Part shown: in pieces, positions 43,107 through 53,182 of the stretch
How the letters are laid out: every line of letters begins with the position of its first letter
Numbering within the stretch: position 1 is the first letter of the stretch
NCBI RefSeq assembly: GCF_042186555.1
Contig: NC_133324.1
Location: 7,791,758-7,855,757, forward strand
Source: Aquarana catesbeiana
Taxonomy: Eukaryota > Chordata > Amphibia > Anura > Ranidae
Direction of reading: 5' to 3'
DNA length: 64,000 nt
The notes under the pieces: generated by a model
What the model saw: only the letters and a program-made list of their open reading frames with translations
Databases searched by the model: none
Told to the model about the DNA's origin: nothing
Position numbers and translations under genes: made by a program

Positions 43107-43525
43107 TGGCAGGGGGCAGGTCCCCTCAAATACTCTGGAACAGCCCAGTTGGGGCAGAGAAGTTTGGGGGGAAGCTGGAGATGGAATGTTTGGATGTTGG
43201 TGGCCCCTTGAGGGTCCCCCCTAGTCTGGGGGGGTGACCTTCGGGCCTGGGCTCATGTGTGAAAGGGACTCTCTTCATGACACACAGGGGTGTACTGACC
43301 AGAGGCACGGGAGCAAGTGGAGGACAGCAGGGGAACACTGCCGGGCAAATCTCCAGGGAGGAAGACAGCCAGGTGAGTGTTACAATTGGAGAGGACTGAG
43401 AGGCATGGCTGAGAGGACTGGGAGAGAGCAGTCTGGGATGGATGCAGAGTCAGTCTGGGAGGACTGTGCGGTCTTGGCCAGGTGGGCTGGAGAAAGGGGC
43501 AGCTGCAGCCAGGTGGGCTGGCAGT
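43107..43525. other. G-rich repeat fragment, unclassified
   Basis: Begins where CR1 identity ends. It contains GAGAGGACTGAGAGG and GGCCAGGTGGGCTGG repeated twice (43476, 43509). Short antisense ORFs have no family resemblance. It could be an LTR or MITE piece; undetermined. Confidence 0.35.
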
Positions 43526-43950
43526 GTCTATCCCATAGTTTGTAGACACTATAACTTTTGAGCAAACTAATCAATATATGGTTACTGTGATTTTTTTTTT
43601 TTACCAAAAATATGTAGAAGAATATATATTGGCCAAAACTGATGAAGAAATTTGATTTTTAAAATCATATTTGGGGACATTTATTACAGCAAAAAGTAAA
43701 AAATATTGTTTTTTTTTCAAAATTGTCGCTCTTTTTAGTGTTTATAGTGCAAAAAATAAAAACCACAGAGGTGATCAAATACCACCAAAAGAAAGTTCTA
43801 TTTGTGGGAAAAAAAGGACGTCAATTTTGTTTGTGTACAACGTCGTTGACCACGCAATTGTCAGTTAAAGAAATGCAGTGCCGTATCTCAAAAAATGGCC
43901 TGGTCATTAAGGGGGCAAATCTTCTGGTCTGTAAGTGGATATACTTGTTA
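43526..43950. mobile_element. right-end fragment of a piggyBac-type element next to exon 4
   Basis: TAGTTTGTAGACACTATAAC, TTTTTTTTACCAAAAATATGT, GCAAAAAGTAAAAAAT, GTGCAAAAAATAAAAACC, AGAGGTGATCAAATA and TTCTATTTGTGGGAA parallel 30095-30360, the right end of the intron 2 piggyBac. Identity fades in CATTAAGGGGGCAAATCTTCTGG. It lies fewer than 40 bp from the exon 4 acceptor, so the branch-point region of intron 3 lies in or very near transposon DNA. Confidence 0.75.
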
Positions 43951-43978
43951 CCTATAATCATTTCTGTCATTTTTTAAG

Positions 43979-44206
43979 CTGTCCCGCTATGTAAAAGAAG
44001 TCCAGTATCAGGATCCGAATGGCAAGGTCATGATTTTTAATGATAAAGGAGAACTGCCCAGCCCACTGGACATTGTAAATTGGATTACAAGAATTAAAGG
44101 TACAAATATCACTGATTGGATGCTTGTGGGCCACTTTGATGGGTCCCTTTCAGAGGTTCAGCAACTTACACTAGAACCAGAGCGAATATCATGGAAAGGA
44201 GACAAG
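43979..44206 (+). CDS. vmn2r: V2R-type vomeronasal receptor, exon 4 (end of ligand domain)
   Basis: The acceptor TTTTTTAAG and donor AAG|GTGAGT bound 228 bp (76 residues), phase 0 at both ends. It reads LSRYVKEVQYQDPNGKVMIF then NDKGELPSPLDIVNWI, the conserved GE..FD..G(E)L...DI.NW segment of V2R exon 4. TDWMLVGHFDGS and the terminal LEPERISWKGDK, matching the usual I.W......P junction, follow. Exon 5 then begins VPRGRCSEEC. The acceptor polypyrimidine tract is short, ending TTTTTTAAG. Confidence 0.93.
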
Positions 44207-44307
44207 GTGAGTTACACTGGGGAAGCTGATCCAGAACTTATACAAGAAACATACTAGTTTTGACCCTAAAGCCCATCATCAGAAAAATATTAACCCCCCC
44301 CCTCATC

Positions 44308-44501
44308 CTGTACATAGACGGACAACATCTGCCCTGACTCATTCCATGGTGATTAGATGAAGGTGTCAGCACTGGCTGTGTGGATATAAATGCCGGGATA
44401 TGTTCCCATCACTCATTATACCTGAAGAAGCGGATAAACTACAAAACATGTTCTACATTACAGAACAAGTACAGCTAAATGTGACTGACTACTACTATTA
44501 T
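44308..44501 (+). mobile_element. short insertion with hammerhead-like motif and 12-bp target duplication
   Basis: CCCCCCCTCATC occurs at 44296-44307 and 44502-44513 around a 194-bp insert with no ORF. A hammerhead-like motif sits at 44418-44462. The end CTGACTACTACTATTAT is AT-rich and one-sided. It fits a short, 5'-truncated member of the same hammerhead-bearing family, without the long inverted arms. Confidence 0.55.
44418..44462 (+). ncRNA. hammerhead-ribozyme-like motif
   Basis: Plus strand: CTGAAGA (fits CUGANGA), then AGCGGATAAACTAC as a decayed stem II, AAAA in place of GAAA, CATG between A and T, then TTC. The changes again look like CpG decay (CGAAAC to CAAAAC). Stem I pairing is weak. 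Likely inactive. Confidence 0.45.
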
Positions 44502-44513
44502 CCCCCCCTCATC

Positions 44514-46189
44514 TCACAGACCGGGACATAGACATTTATAGAAGGACCCCGACTCATGTGTACAGAATGTAGCAAGGTCTCCGTCTTCCTTTGGTCTAAT
44601 GAAAACCTCCAGGGCCAAAGACACCTGACATCCTTCTATATATGGTGGGTTGTGAGGCATAGCGTGTGCAAAGGTGTTAGATTCATTGGGCACCAGACAC
44701 TTCTTCAATGCAAAAGAGATTTTATTTCTCTTAACAGAACTATGGGAGAGATGGTTAGTGCCAGGACACCCTTTGGTAGTTGCAAGATTAATTGTCAAAC
44801 TTCGAAACCTCTACAGGTAGACAGCCATGCAGGGAAATGTATCCAGCAAGACCCCACTTCTGCATGTGTAGGAATGCTGTCTCCTATGGCAATAGTCTTT
44901 AACAGTTTCTAATACAAGGTGTAACAGTTCCTTCACCTCCACTACAATCACTTCTTGTAGTTCTTCAGCCCACTGAGTTCCCAGTCTCTCTCAGTAGATT
45001 AGATGATTCACTGCCACTGAATCCATTTATCTCCTTCAATCTTCAAGGTAGTATCTTCCTGAAGCGTCACCCCCTCCTCTCTGCTGGGTCCCTAGCTTGG
45101 CACTCAAGATACCTCTCAAGCTTCACCCCTCTGGCCTGCTCGGTCCCTGGCTTGACACACAAGGCTGCTCTGCAAGCGTCACCTCCTCTGGCCGGGTCCC
45201 TGGCTTGACACCCGCTGAAATTTCCTAATTCTTCACTGTCCCCAGTTGGTGAGTGTACTGCTCCAGTACTTGTTTCAGCCACTCACTGTGGTCGCCGGTA
45301 ATAATCCCTTAGGGGCGACAGCTTCCCCTCTACCTCCAACCATGATAGGTTCTCTGGCAGGCAGAACTGTCACCTCTGTCTAGACTGCAAGCCACAATCC
45401 CAACCCTACGCTGCTCTCTTGCTTCTGGACAGGCCCTCAGACAGCCCAGCAGCCAGATGTGTCCCGCATAGGCTCAAATTCCGGCCAGACAGCCGCCTAG
45501 GTGGCACAGAACACTGATCACCTGACTCCACCCGAATATATAGGTTCTCCCAACAGGTCAAGGGATTTAAGAAAACCCCTGCCCATTGGCTGGGATACCC
45601 CATATACCCATAATCTAACCTTGCATTGCCCTTCTCATATCTAATGCCACCAGGTACCCGGCCACCTAGAGACAAAAGAGAGAAGTGCAGCAATTACAGA
45701 CTTAGAGTGAAATCAATTGATCCTAACAATTAGCCAAGATAGCTATACCTGGCAGGTAAATTTAGGAGCAACCCTGCCCAAACACCAGAGCAATACAAGA
45801 AGAAGATAAAAGACTTTGGAGTGGAATGACCACCAGTATTACCAATGGCCAGATTCCACCCAGGCCTTCTGAATTCATCTGACTGTAAAAAAGAAAAAAC
45901 AATTTTGTGTAGTAATTCCCCTGATCAGAAATTTGCAGTTACTTTGCATTAAAAAAAAAAACATGGATCTACCTGGATTTCTGTATGAGTGACTCCTAAA
46001 ATGCGGGCAAATAAAAATAAAAAATAGAAAATCTAGGAACAAAATATCACTCATAGCTTTTTATATGGTCATATATACTGTTGATCAACTATTTGAAGCA
46101 AAGTCCTTCATAGAAAAACATTCAGAATGTCTGAACCTCTTAGATAGTAATTAGACTCCATTACCCCAATCATTTAGAAGCTGGAGGTG
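44514..46189. other. intron 4, unclassified repeats with a small tandem array
   Basis: 45065-45215 holds about three units of GCGTCACCNCCTCTG...GGTCCCTGGCTTGACAC, roughly 55-60 bp each. 44640-45720 has a transposon-like look (AAGAGATTTTATTTCTCTTAA near 44716, C-rich pyrimidine stretches) and may be an antisense LTR-type piece, but termini were not found. ORFs of 60-118 codons on both strands match nothing I know. 45720-46189 is AT-rich intron. Confidence 0.4.
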
Positions 46190-47110
46190 TGGCTTAATGG
46201 TGTACTGCCCAATTAAAAAGACCAATCAATGTCTGGTAGAGTCTATTCTACTAAAGAAAGTTCTACTCATGTGACTCAAGCCATAATCAAAGGACATAGG
46301 AGAGGATTTTGGATGAAGAATTGTAAAGATACATGAAGACAAAAGGGCCACAAAAGCACATCTAAAGGCCTTGATGTTAAAATGAAGATACAGGAAATTT
46401 GCTGCAAAGTTCACAGTAAAACATAGGATGTCAGTAAAAGACCTGTAGAGGTGTCTTAAAGTATAACTAAAGGCAAAACTATTTTTTTAGTTTTGGATAG
46501 AGTGGAGAGGGATTAGAATGCTTGTCAGTTTTTATTACTGTCTGTTCCCCGATTAGGGAGATCCCCCCTCTCTATTTGTCCTGTTTACCATTATCATTGA
46601 AAGTGAAAGTAATAGAAAATCCCACATTTTTGAGTTGTCCCCAGAAAAGTAATAGAGGGGGAATTTTCTAATGGAGACACTAGTTCTGGTGACCTGGGGG
46701 TCCCCAAGGAATTCCTTTAATTTGCAGGGATTTCCTCTCACTTACTTTTTGGCTATAAGACAGGAAGTGAAAGGAAATCTCCACAATGGGACACAGATGG
46801 CAAAAAAAAAAATATGACAGGAGTTATAACCCTCCCTTACTCTATCCAAAATGGAAAAAAAAGTTTTGCTTATAGTTCTGCTTTAAGAGCAACTTAACAA
46901 CTGTTCCTAAAGTTTTCAAATGGTCACAAGTACCACAGAGCATTATTCGATGAATTAATGTAATAAAGGACAGTATAATAGAACATGAAATGCTATTTCA
47001 AAAAATAAAGCATATCACTACCAAAACTTTTCTCCCTCTGTGAAGCATGGTGAAGGTAATATCTTGGTTTGGGGCTTCTTTCCTGTCTCTGGACTTTGAC
47101 AGTCTTTTGT
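46190..47110 (+). pseudogene. second, strongly decayed Tc1/mariner-type transposase relic
   Basis: 47040-47096 reads VKHGEGNILVWGFFPVSGL then a stop, clearly the VKHGGGS.MVWGCF..SG segment of Tc1-type transposases between catalytic residues one and two. Upstream, CATGTGACTCAAGCCATAAT...AGGAGAGGATTTTGG and CACAAAAGCACATCTAAAGG suggest the N-terminal DNA-binding part of the same gene. A TTAA MITE (46456-46886) splits it. No open frame remains. Confidence 0.65.
46456..46886. mobile_element. TTAA-flanked MITE
   Basis: TTAAAGTATAACTAAAGGCA at the left and TGCTTATAGTTCTGCTTTAA at the right are inverted termini with TTAA at each end. The interior has AGTTTTGGATAGAGTGGAGA against TCTATCCAAAATGG, and GACAGGAAGTGAAAGGAAAT. 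It is non-coding, related to 11870-12256, and inserted into the Tc1 relic. Confidence 0.78.
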
Positions 47111-47159
47111 CACAGAGAGCCAAATATGATGATGAAACCATTTGATCCACAACACGAGA

Positions 47160-48239
47160 ATCCCCACCAACTTGTTGACAATTAAAAACAAGCTGTCACA
47201 CGTTTGTCATCTAGTGGTGGTAGTGATACTACCACTAATTCTGTGTGTGGTGGTGGGGGGTAGGGAGGCAATGTTTACAGGGATGGTGAGACTGAGCTAT
47301 TGGAGACAGAATTGGCAAGGTCAGGGCAGGATAGGGGTAAGCTTTGGTAATAAAAGGTATTTTGTTGCAAAGTAGCTAAGAGAAGGGCTAAAGTGGTGAA
47401 GATTTCTATGGGTTTGCTGGTAGTAGGGATGGGGGGTGTACAGGACACCAGGAATGTGTCATTGATGGCAGGTATATCCCCCCAGTATTTGAGTTGTGGT
47501 CCTTTTAAAAGGGACAGTTTGAAGACATTGTTGAGTACTCAGGGGTTCTCATCCATGTTGGGTGAAATGTTCCAGGGTAGTCTGGCTAGAGAGGACTGGA
47601 TTGATAAGTCATATTTGGGTTATAAAAGTGATCTGTTGCATTGTAGATAAGAGAAGGGCTAAAGTGGTGAAGAATTCTGCAGGTTTGCTTCTAGGAGGGA
47701 TAGGGGGGTAAAGATATGGAGAGTAAAAAACTGATAAGATTATAGCCAGAGAGAGGTAAATGGGTGTATGGGAAGTTGCATGGAGTGCACAAGTGTGTGT
47801 CTAGGGATGTTAAAGTCACCAAGAATGATATTGGGCATTTCAAAGAAAAGAAAATAAGGTAGCTGGGCAGAAAATTAATCAAGGAACAGTGAGACCAGTT
47901 GCAGAGGCAGATAAATCACAGTGAAGAGACACTGGAGAAAAGAGATGAATATAGTGAGCTTCAAACGAGGAGAGGGATAGAGAGGGAGGTGCAGGAAGGG
48001 CTTGAAAAGTGTTTTATGGGGAGAGAAGGTGAAGGACATTGTAGCTATATTAGTGCACTTGCAAAAACACTGTTGAGTACATTTGTTTTTTTGTTTTTTT
48101 GAACAACACTTACATTTTCAAGCTATTGGGGGAATCCCTCCCTTCTTCTAATATCCAAGCAGTACAGAGGAGCAGTGGAAAATCACGAAGATGAGAATTG
48201 TCATAAAACTGTGTAGTAGTGATTTAAAATACTGTGCTC
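47160..48239 (-). pseudogene. LINE endonuclease relic (minus strand) and flanking sequence
   Basis: On the minus strand near 47838-47804 the frame reads MPNIILGDFNIP, the GDFN active-site box of APE-type LINE endonucleases. TSLDTHLC...HLPLSGYNLISF-like text follows in an overlapping frame. A direct repeat, AGAGAAGGGCTAAAGTGGTGAAGA, occurs at 47381 and 47649, so the locus was locally duplicated. The LINE clade cannot be named from so little. 48060-48239 is AT-rich and unassigned. Confidence 0.5.
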
Positions 48240-48429
48240 CACATTCAGACCATTACCTTTTCCTCATACGGAATTATTATTCACAGTTTAAAGGTTTTCA
48301 TTTCAGTATTTTTTAAAAAGTCCCTTTAGGAACCAAAACTTCCAGGTTTTCCATAGAATGGTCTGGTTGTGGGAAATGATGTTCCACAGCTGCACAGTAA
48401 TCCTTTTATTTATGTTCTTTTATTGTGTC
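48240..48429 (-). pseudogene. Penelope-like element, C-terminal tail of the GIY-YIG protein
   Basis: On the minus strand the segment just outside the LTR element reads DTIKEHK, then VEHHFPQPDHSMENLEVLV, then a FERKTF-like position. This resembles the H.....V..HF...H......V...G.F segment after the GIY-YIG core in vertebrate Penelope/Neptune elements. It continues 52196-52790 across the LTR insertion, whose flanks share TGTC. Stops are present, so it is a dead relic. Confidence 0.6.
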
Positions 48430-49219
48430 TGTGACAGACCTAGCCGGGACAGGGGGTTTTGGAAAAGCCTCTTACCTACTGACTATGGGCCCTGGCATTT
48501 AAGGTAACACTACTCTTTGGAAGGTGTATGCCTGCGGGATCCGTGGAGTGGTCTTGTTATTTTGTATTCAAGTCCATGTCTCCTCAAGACACATAGACTC
48601 TGGGACTCTAAGCCCGGGGTCCATGTTAAGGGCCTAGATGCCACATTTCCAGCAAGGACTGCTCCACACTATGGGACTCATAGCAGATGTTGATGTCATC
48701 AGCAAGCCACCTGTCTGGGGGTTTCCTGCTATAATGTGTTTAATACAAGTAGGTCTAGTGTGCATCCTAAGGGTCCTTCACCCATTGTTAATTGTGCTAA
48801 TTAACTCACCTTTTGTCTGTCTGCTAAGCAAACCATTGTGGGTTGTGTTTACAATAATGTGTATTGTCCAGTACACTGTATTCAGTATTGTAGAAGTCGG
48901 CAAGTCTGACCTAGAATGAAACCTCTGAGTCATCCAGGTGGCTAATTAATGTTTATAGTATATGTCTGTTGTTCTAATATTCCTGTGCACAGTTTGTATT
49001 GTTAGGGTAATATGTTCAGGAGGGGGGATGTCTTTCTGTGGTGTATATATTCTGTGTTAGTTTGTTCAAATAAATGTGTTCCAGCTTTGCAGCCAAATGA
49101 GTCCTGCCTAGTTCTTGGTTGCAATATGCAGCTAGAATACCTGACATCTATCTTCAGACTGGAGGAAGTGGTATATGACGTAAGCACTCAAGCGGAGGGT
49201 GGAGGACGATTCCATTACA
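48430..49219 (+). repeat. 5' LTR
   Basis: TG...CA ends. A polyadenylation-type AATAAA is at 49069-49074, with GTGTATATAT about 25 bp before it as a possible TATA element. An ORF at 48638-48919 is mirrored at 51610-51891 in the other LTR and is simply shared LTR sequence. Confidence 0.9.
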
Positions 49220-49220
49220 T

Positions 49221-49239
49221 TGGTGGCAAGCAGTGGGAT
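49221..49239 (+). other. primer-binding site, tRNA-Leu type
   Basis: TGGTGGCAAGCAGTGGGAT begins one base after the LTR. From memory it is complementary to the 3' end of a vertebrate tRNA-Leu (…CCACCGCTGCCACCA), with one extra A and one mismatch. Confidence 0.6.
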
Positions 49240-49323
49240 GCTTCCTACAGTCTGGGACATTCAAACCTCCACCTGGATCCAAGATCCGAATAGCAGGAGA
49301 GGAGAGATTGAGATACCAGCCGC

Positions 49324-51360
49324 CATGAAAGAGAAATTCGGAAGGAGGTTGCGAGAGATGCGGATACAGCACAGAGGACCAGTGTCAGAGCAGGCCCTGC
49401 TAGAATGGTATGATTCTGTCCGTTGGGAACTCTGCAAGAAAGTGCTAGCCCGTGAGCAACAACACCAGGAAAAAAATTCTCTTCTCCTTCCAGGAAAGGT
49501 AGTGGTCACAGTACGAAGTACGAATGGTGTTTTGGGGGAAACAACTGCACAAAGAATGGAAAGTTGAGTTAACCAGGCTGGTCCAGGCAGAGATGCAGTT
49601 GGACGAGAGCTACAGAGCCCCCCGCTGGTATGTAGCCCAAGTGTGCTCATGGACAGTGGATGATACCCCAACAGAAGGCTTTGGCTACGGCGGTCTGGGG
49701 CTGTTATTAGAGAGGCTGTCTGAGGACCCTGACTTTGGGAGCGATTTGGAGTGGCATTTGGAGAAACCTTAGAATACAGAGAATAGAAGCTGAATGTCTT
49801 GGAAGCTCTGGGCACTTTTGGAGTTTCTAGCCAATGAGGAATGGGAGCTGGAGTTCGCCTACCAACGGCTACTAGATTCTGCTCAGCAGCAGGTCTAAGC
49901 TCCCTTTGCCTGGGGCTATCAGGAAAAAATAGCTGACAACTCTGAAATCCCAGCTGAAGAGTCATCAATGTGGTATAGTAATGTGGAGGTCTTATGCAGC
50001 AAGATGCAGCAAGTACTGACCTTGACGATCCTGTTTCTGCATGGGATGATCTTGGATGGAGGAATGCGTCTGTCCAGCAGCCGGATGAGGGTAATGGAAG
50101 ATGAATCAGACGGCTCATCTTTGCAGCTACAGATCACTGAATGTATGGATTTAATAGATTTTTCATCTGAAGATCTTATGGATTATGAGTCACCTGCCAA
50201 AGTGTTGGCACAGGGCCCAAGTGCCGCCAACCCGTGTCCTAGATTTTCAGCAATTCCTGAGACTGTGATTTAATCAACTTTTCAGCTGAGGAAGAACAAC
50301 CAGGTGAGCTTTCAGCAGAAGAGCTGGCATTAGGGCAGAACATCACTGAGCTCTGCCCAGCACTAATAACAGATTCATCTTTCCTGAGAGAAGAGGCAGT
50401 CAGCCTTTGTCCCACAACACTGACAGGGACATGGGATTTCCTGCCAGCAGAAGTTGTGGGGTTACAAGAAACTTCTTCAGCTGAAGCCATGGCAACTGGA
50501 CAGAGGGTCAAAGACCTCTGCCCCATACCTGCGGCAGTTTGGGAGGCCCATAGTGAGAAAGAGACAGTCACTTCCCAGCAGCAGATCAGGATCCAGGGGG
50601 GCAAGGGAGAGGAGGTTGTCGTCCTCCCTTTCCAACAGTCAAACAGAGTGGAGGAAATTGTCTTTACTCCCCAGCCAGGATTTGTGCACCTGGGAGACAA
50701 TGACAGAGAAATGTCATCCCAGCAGCCAGACGAGGGAATGGAAGAGGAAGCAACCAGCTTATCTCCCCAATGGTGGATACACAGTTTGGGAGAGATGGAG
50801 GTCATCCTTCCTCCCCAGCAGCAGATCCACAGTCTGGGAGTGGAGGAAGCCGGACTCCCGCCCTAACGGTTAGCCAAAGCGGGTGATGTGGAGTCCCCAA
50901 CAGAAGTGCTGGCAACAGGGCAGAGTGCTACCAACCTCTGCCCAGCACCAGCAACATTGGGGCTGGTGCTAGTTCCAGGGAGCTGGGGCAGTCAACCCCT
51001 CTCTCCAGCAACAAGCTGACGTAGTGAAGCTTCTACTCCCAGCTGAATCGCTGGCCAGAGGGCAGAGTGCCACTGGCCTCTGCCTAGCATTCTTCCGTGC
51101 TTCCACAGCTTCAGGAAGCTGGTACGATCAGCCACTCTCCCCAGCAACAGACCGAGTCCCAGAATGTTACAAACCACCCAGCTGAAGCGCTATCAGCTGG
51201 AAAGAGAGTCAATGACCTCTGCCCCACACTTACTGATGACAACTATTCCTTACACTATTCCTTACAGCTAAGAATGGAGATCATGCAGACTGACTATATG
51301 AGTTCACTCTGCCCGACTAACGCATGTCCAGACCAGGTGGAGGTCTGGGACCTTGTTAGT
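49324..51360 (+). pseudogene. gag-like frame with repeated GQ...LCP motif, broken
   Basis: From ATG at 49324, MKEKFGRRLREMRIQHRGPV then SEQALLEWYDSVRWELCKKV gives a basic, helical N-terminus. After a frameshift near 49540 comes APRWYVAQVCSWTVDDTPTE. Farther on a motif recurs: LALGQNITELCPA, MATGQRVKDLCPI, LATGQSATNLCPA and ALSAGKRVNDLCPT, separated by acidic, Gln/Pro-rich spacers. It has stops between segments. No nucleocapsid zinc knuckle, protease or pol domain is seen. The function of the repeats is unknown. Antisense ORFs of up to 285 codons in this stretch are shadows. Confidence 0.6.
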
Positions 51361-51368
51361 CAACTTTT

Positions 51369-51381
51369 GATGGGGGAGAAG
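51369..51381 (+). other. polypurine tract before the 3' LTR
   Basis: GATGGGGGAGAAG directly precedes TGTGACAGACC at 51382, the position and composition expected for plus-strand priming. Confidence 0.7.
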
Positions 51382-52190
51382 TGTGACAGACCTAGCTGGA
51401 ACAGGGGCTTTTGGAGAGGACTGGGAGCAAGCCTCTTACCCACTTACTATGGGCCCTGGCATTTAAGGGAACACTACTCTTTGGAAGGCGTATGCCTGGG
51501 AGATCCATGGAGTGGTCTTGTTACTTTGTATTCAAGTCCATGTCTCCCCAAGACACATAGACACATAGACTCTGGGACTCTAAGCCTGAGGTGCATATTA
51601 AGGGCCTAGATGCCACATTTCCAACAAGGACTGCTCCACACTATGGGACTCATAGCAGATGTTGATGTCATCAGCAAGCCATCTGTCTGGGGGTTTCCTG
51701 CTATAATGTGTTTAATACAAGTAGGTCTAGTGTGCATCCTAAGGGTCTTTCACCCATTGTTAATTGTGCTAATTAACTCACCTTTTGTCTGTCTGCTAAG
51801 CAAACTATTGTGGGTTGTGTTTATAATAATGTGTATTGTCCAGTACACTGTATTCAGTATTAAAGAAGTCAACAAGTCTGACCTAGAATGAAACCTCTGA
51901 GTCATCCAGGTGGCTAATTAATGATTATAGTATATGTCTGTTGTTCTAATATTCCTGTGCATAGTTTGTATTGTTAGGGTAATATGATCAGGAGGGGGAG
52001 GTCCTTCTGTGGGGTATATATTATGTTTTAGTTTGTTCAAATAAACGTGTTCCAGCTTTGCAGCCAAACAAGTCCTACTTTGTTCTTGGTTGCAATATGC
52101 AGCTATAATATCTGATATCTATCTTCAGACTGGAGGAAGTGGTATATGACAGAAGCACTCAAGCAGAGTGTGGGGGACAATTCTGTTACA
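51382..52190 (+). repeat. 3' LTR
   Basis: Colinear with the 5' LTR. It has an extra TGGAGAGGACTGGGAGCAAG-type stretch near 51411-51430 and a duplicated ACACATAG near 51558. AATAAA is at about 52041. Confidence 0.9.
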
Positions 52191-52195
52191 TTGTC

Positions 52196-52790
52196 TAAAA
52201 ACATTCATTCTGTTTTTGTAACTTCTGCCCTGTCTCACCAATGTATGATCCATGCTTGCACTTGCTGCATTGAATGAAGTACATCCCATTACTGTGGGCC
52301 AAGCTGTATGATCCTGTAATACTGAAGGTTCCTTTTGTTTGTGTGACAATGTTTAATACATTTATGTAGATGCACCGTTTGCAGCATTTATTGCTGCAAG
52401 GTTTTGTTCCCTTTTTTGAGTTCCTGTCCTCAGAATCAAGCTTCGTTCTGATTAATGTATGTCTGAGGTCGGGTGGTTGCCTGAAGGTCAGCACTGGGGG
52501 TTGTTGGAATATTCCTTTCAGGGTTCTGTCCTTTGTTATGATAGGTTTCATCTAATTCATTATCTCTCTCATCCCTTATAGTGCTGGATTGCGTGTGGTT
52601 ATTAGAGGTACACGGTTATTTGTTTTCTTCTCTTTGTATTGTAGGAGATTTTCTCTTTGGACTTTTAAGGCAGCGTTTATGCTTGTACTGATAGTTTTGT
52701 TGCTGTAACCTTTCTAATGCAAGGTTTCTGCTAATACTCCTAGATGTCTATTTCTGTCTTCTGGTTCGGAGCATATTCTGTGGTATCCAG
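52196..52790 (-). pseudogene. Penelope-like element relic with GIY-YIG endonuclease
   Basis: Minus-strand ORF 52551-52195 reads VLTFRQPPDLRHTLIRTKL, then CSNKCCKRC (the cysteine motif of the Neptune-type linker), then NGMYFIQCSKCKHGSYIGET and GQKLQ. The last piece is the GIY-YIG core (here YFIQC...SYIG), the endonuclease of Penelope-like retroelements that nicks target DNA for reverse transcription. Upstream (to about 52790) decayed frames carry RT-thumb-like RIPQNM and NNHTQSSTI pieces. The C-terminal tail was separated to 48240-48429 by the LTR element. The RT catalytic core is not present. Confidence 0.82.
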
Positions 52791-52941
52791 ACTAATTAAG
52801 GGCCACCTTCTGGAATGGTCCATGTTTTTCCACCAAGGTATGAATTCTACATCATTGTACACACCAGAAGCTTGGCTTACTTACACTATTAGATCTGTAG
52901 TTTTGCTCTTGAATAGTTCATATTGTTCTATATTATCTTAG
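52791..52941. other. end of intron 4
   Basis: Unremarkable sequence leading to the acceptor TATTATCTTAG (52931-52941). Confidence 0.5.
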
Positions 52942-53065
52942 GTCCCAAGGGGTCGATGCTCCGAGGAATGTCCTCCAGGGTTCAGAAAATCTGTAAGAGA
53001 AGGATATCACCCATGTTGTTATAATTGTGCTCCATGTTCAGAAGGAGAAATATCAAACCATTCTG
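52942..53065 (+). CDS. vmn2r: V2R-type vomeronasal receptor, exon 5 (cysteine-rich linker, first half)
   Basis: The acceptor ATCTTAG and donor TCTG|GTAAGC bound 124 bp; it enters in phase 0 and leaves in phase 1. It reads VPRGRCSEECPPGFRKSV then REGYHPCCYNCAPCSEGEIS, NHS. This is the NCD3G domain that couples ligand binding to the transmembrane part in class C receptors, with six of the nine conserved cysteines. Exon 6 supplies the last three. A separate 124-bp exon for this piece is the standard V2R gene structure. Confidence 0.95.
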
Positions 53066-53182
53066 GTAAGCTTGATTTTTTTTTAATAGAAATTCTGATA
53101 TTGGATTAGAAAATGAAAACTTTTAAAGTCCTTTAAAGTGATTCTGTAACCACTTTACACTTTGCAGCAAGCAACGAGAACC
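53066..53182. other. start of intron 5
   Basis: Short AT-rich intron sequence between the exon 5 donor and the target duplication of the fold-back element. Confidence 0.5.

Larger units (their letters stand above)
48430..52190 (+). mobile_element. non-autonomous LTR retrotransposon, 3.8 kb
   Basis: Two direct LTRs (48430-49219, 790 bp; 51382-52190, 809 bp) start TGTGACAGACC and end TTACA. A primer-binding site follows the 5' LTR and a purine-rich tract precedes the 3' LTR. The flanks GTGTC and TTGTC suggest a 4-5 bp duplication. The 2.2-kb interior holds only a gag-like, repeat-bearing frame; no protease, RT, RNase H or integrase motif was seen. It must have relied on another element's enzymes. 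It is inserted in a Penelope-like relic. LTRs differ by scattered substitutions and indels, so it is not recent. Confidence 0.88.

Noticed and set aside
48638..48919. 93-codon ORF repeated almost identically at 51610-51891
   Set aside because: It is simply the same stretch of the two LTRs; the hydrophobic composition resembles a membrane protein but nothing supports a gene.
49261..50118. 285-codon minus-strand ORF
   Set aside because: It runs antisense through the gag-like interior of the LTR element, has no recognisable domain, and is explained by the sense composition.
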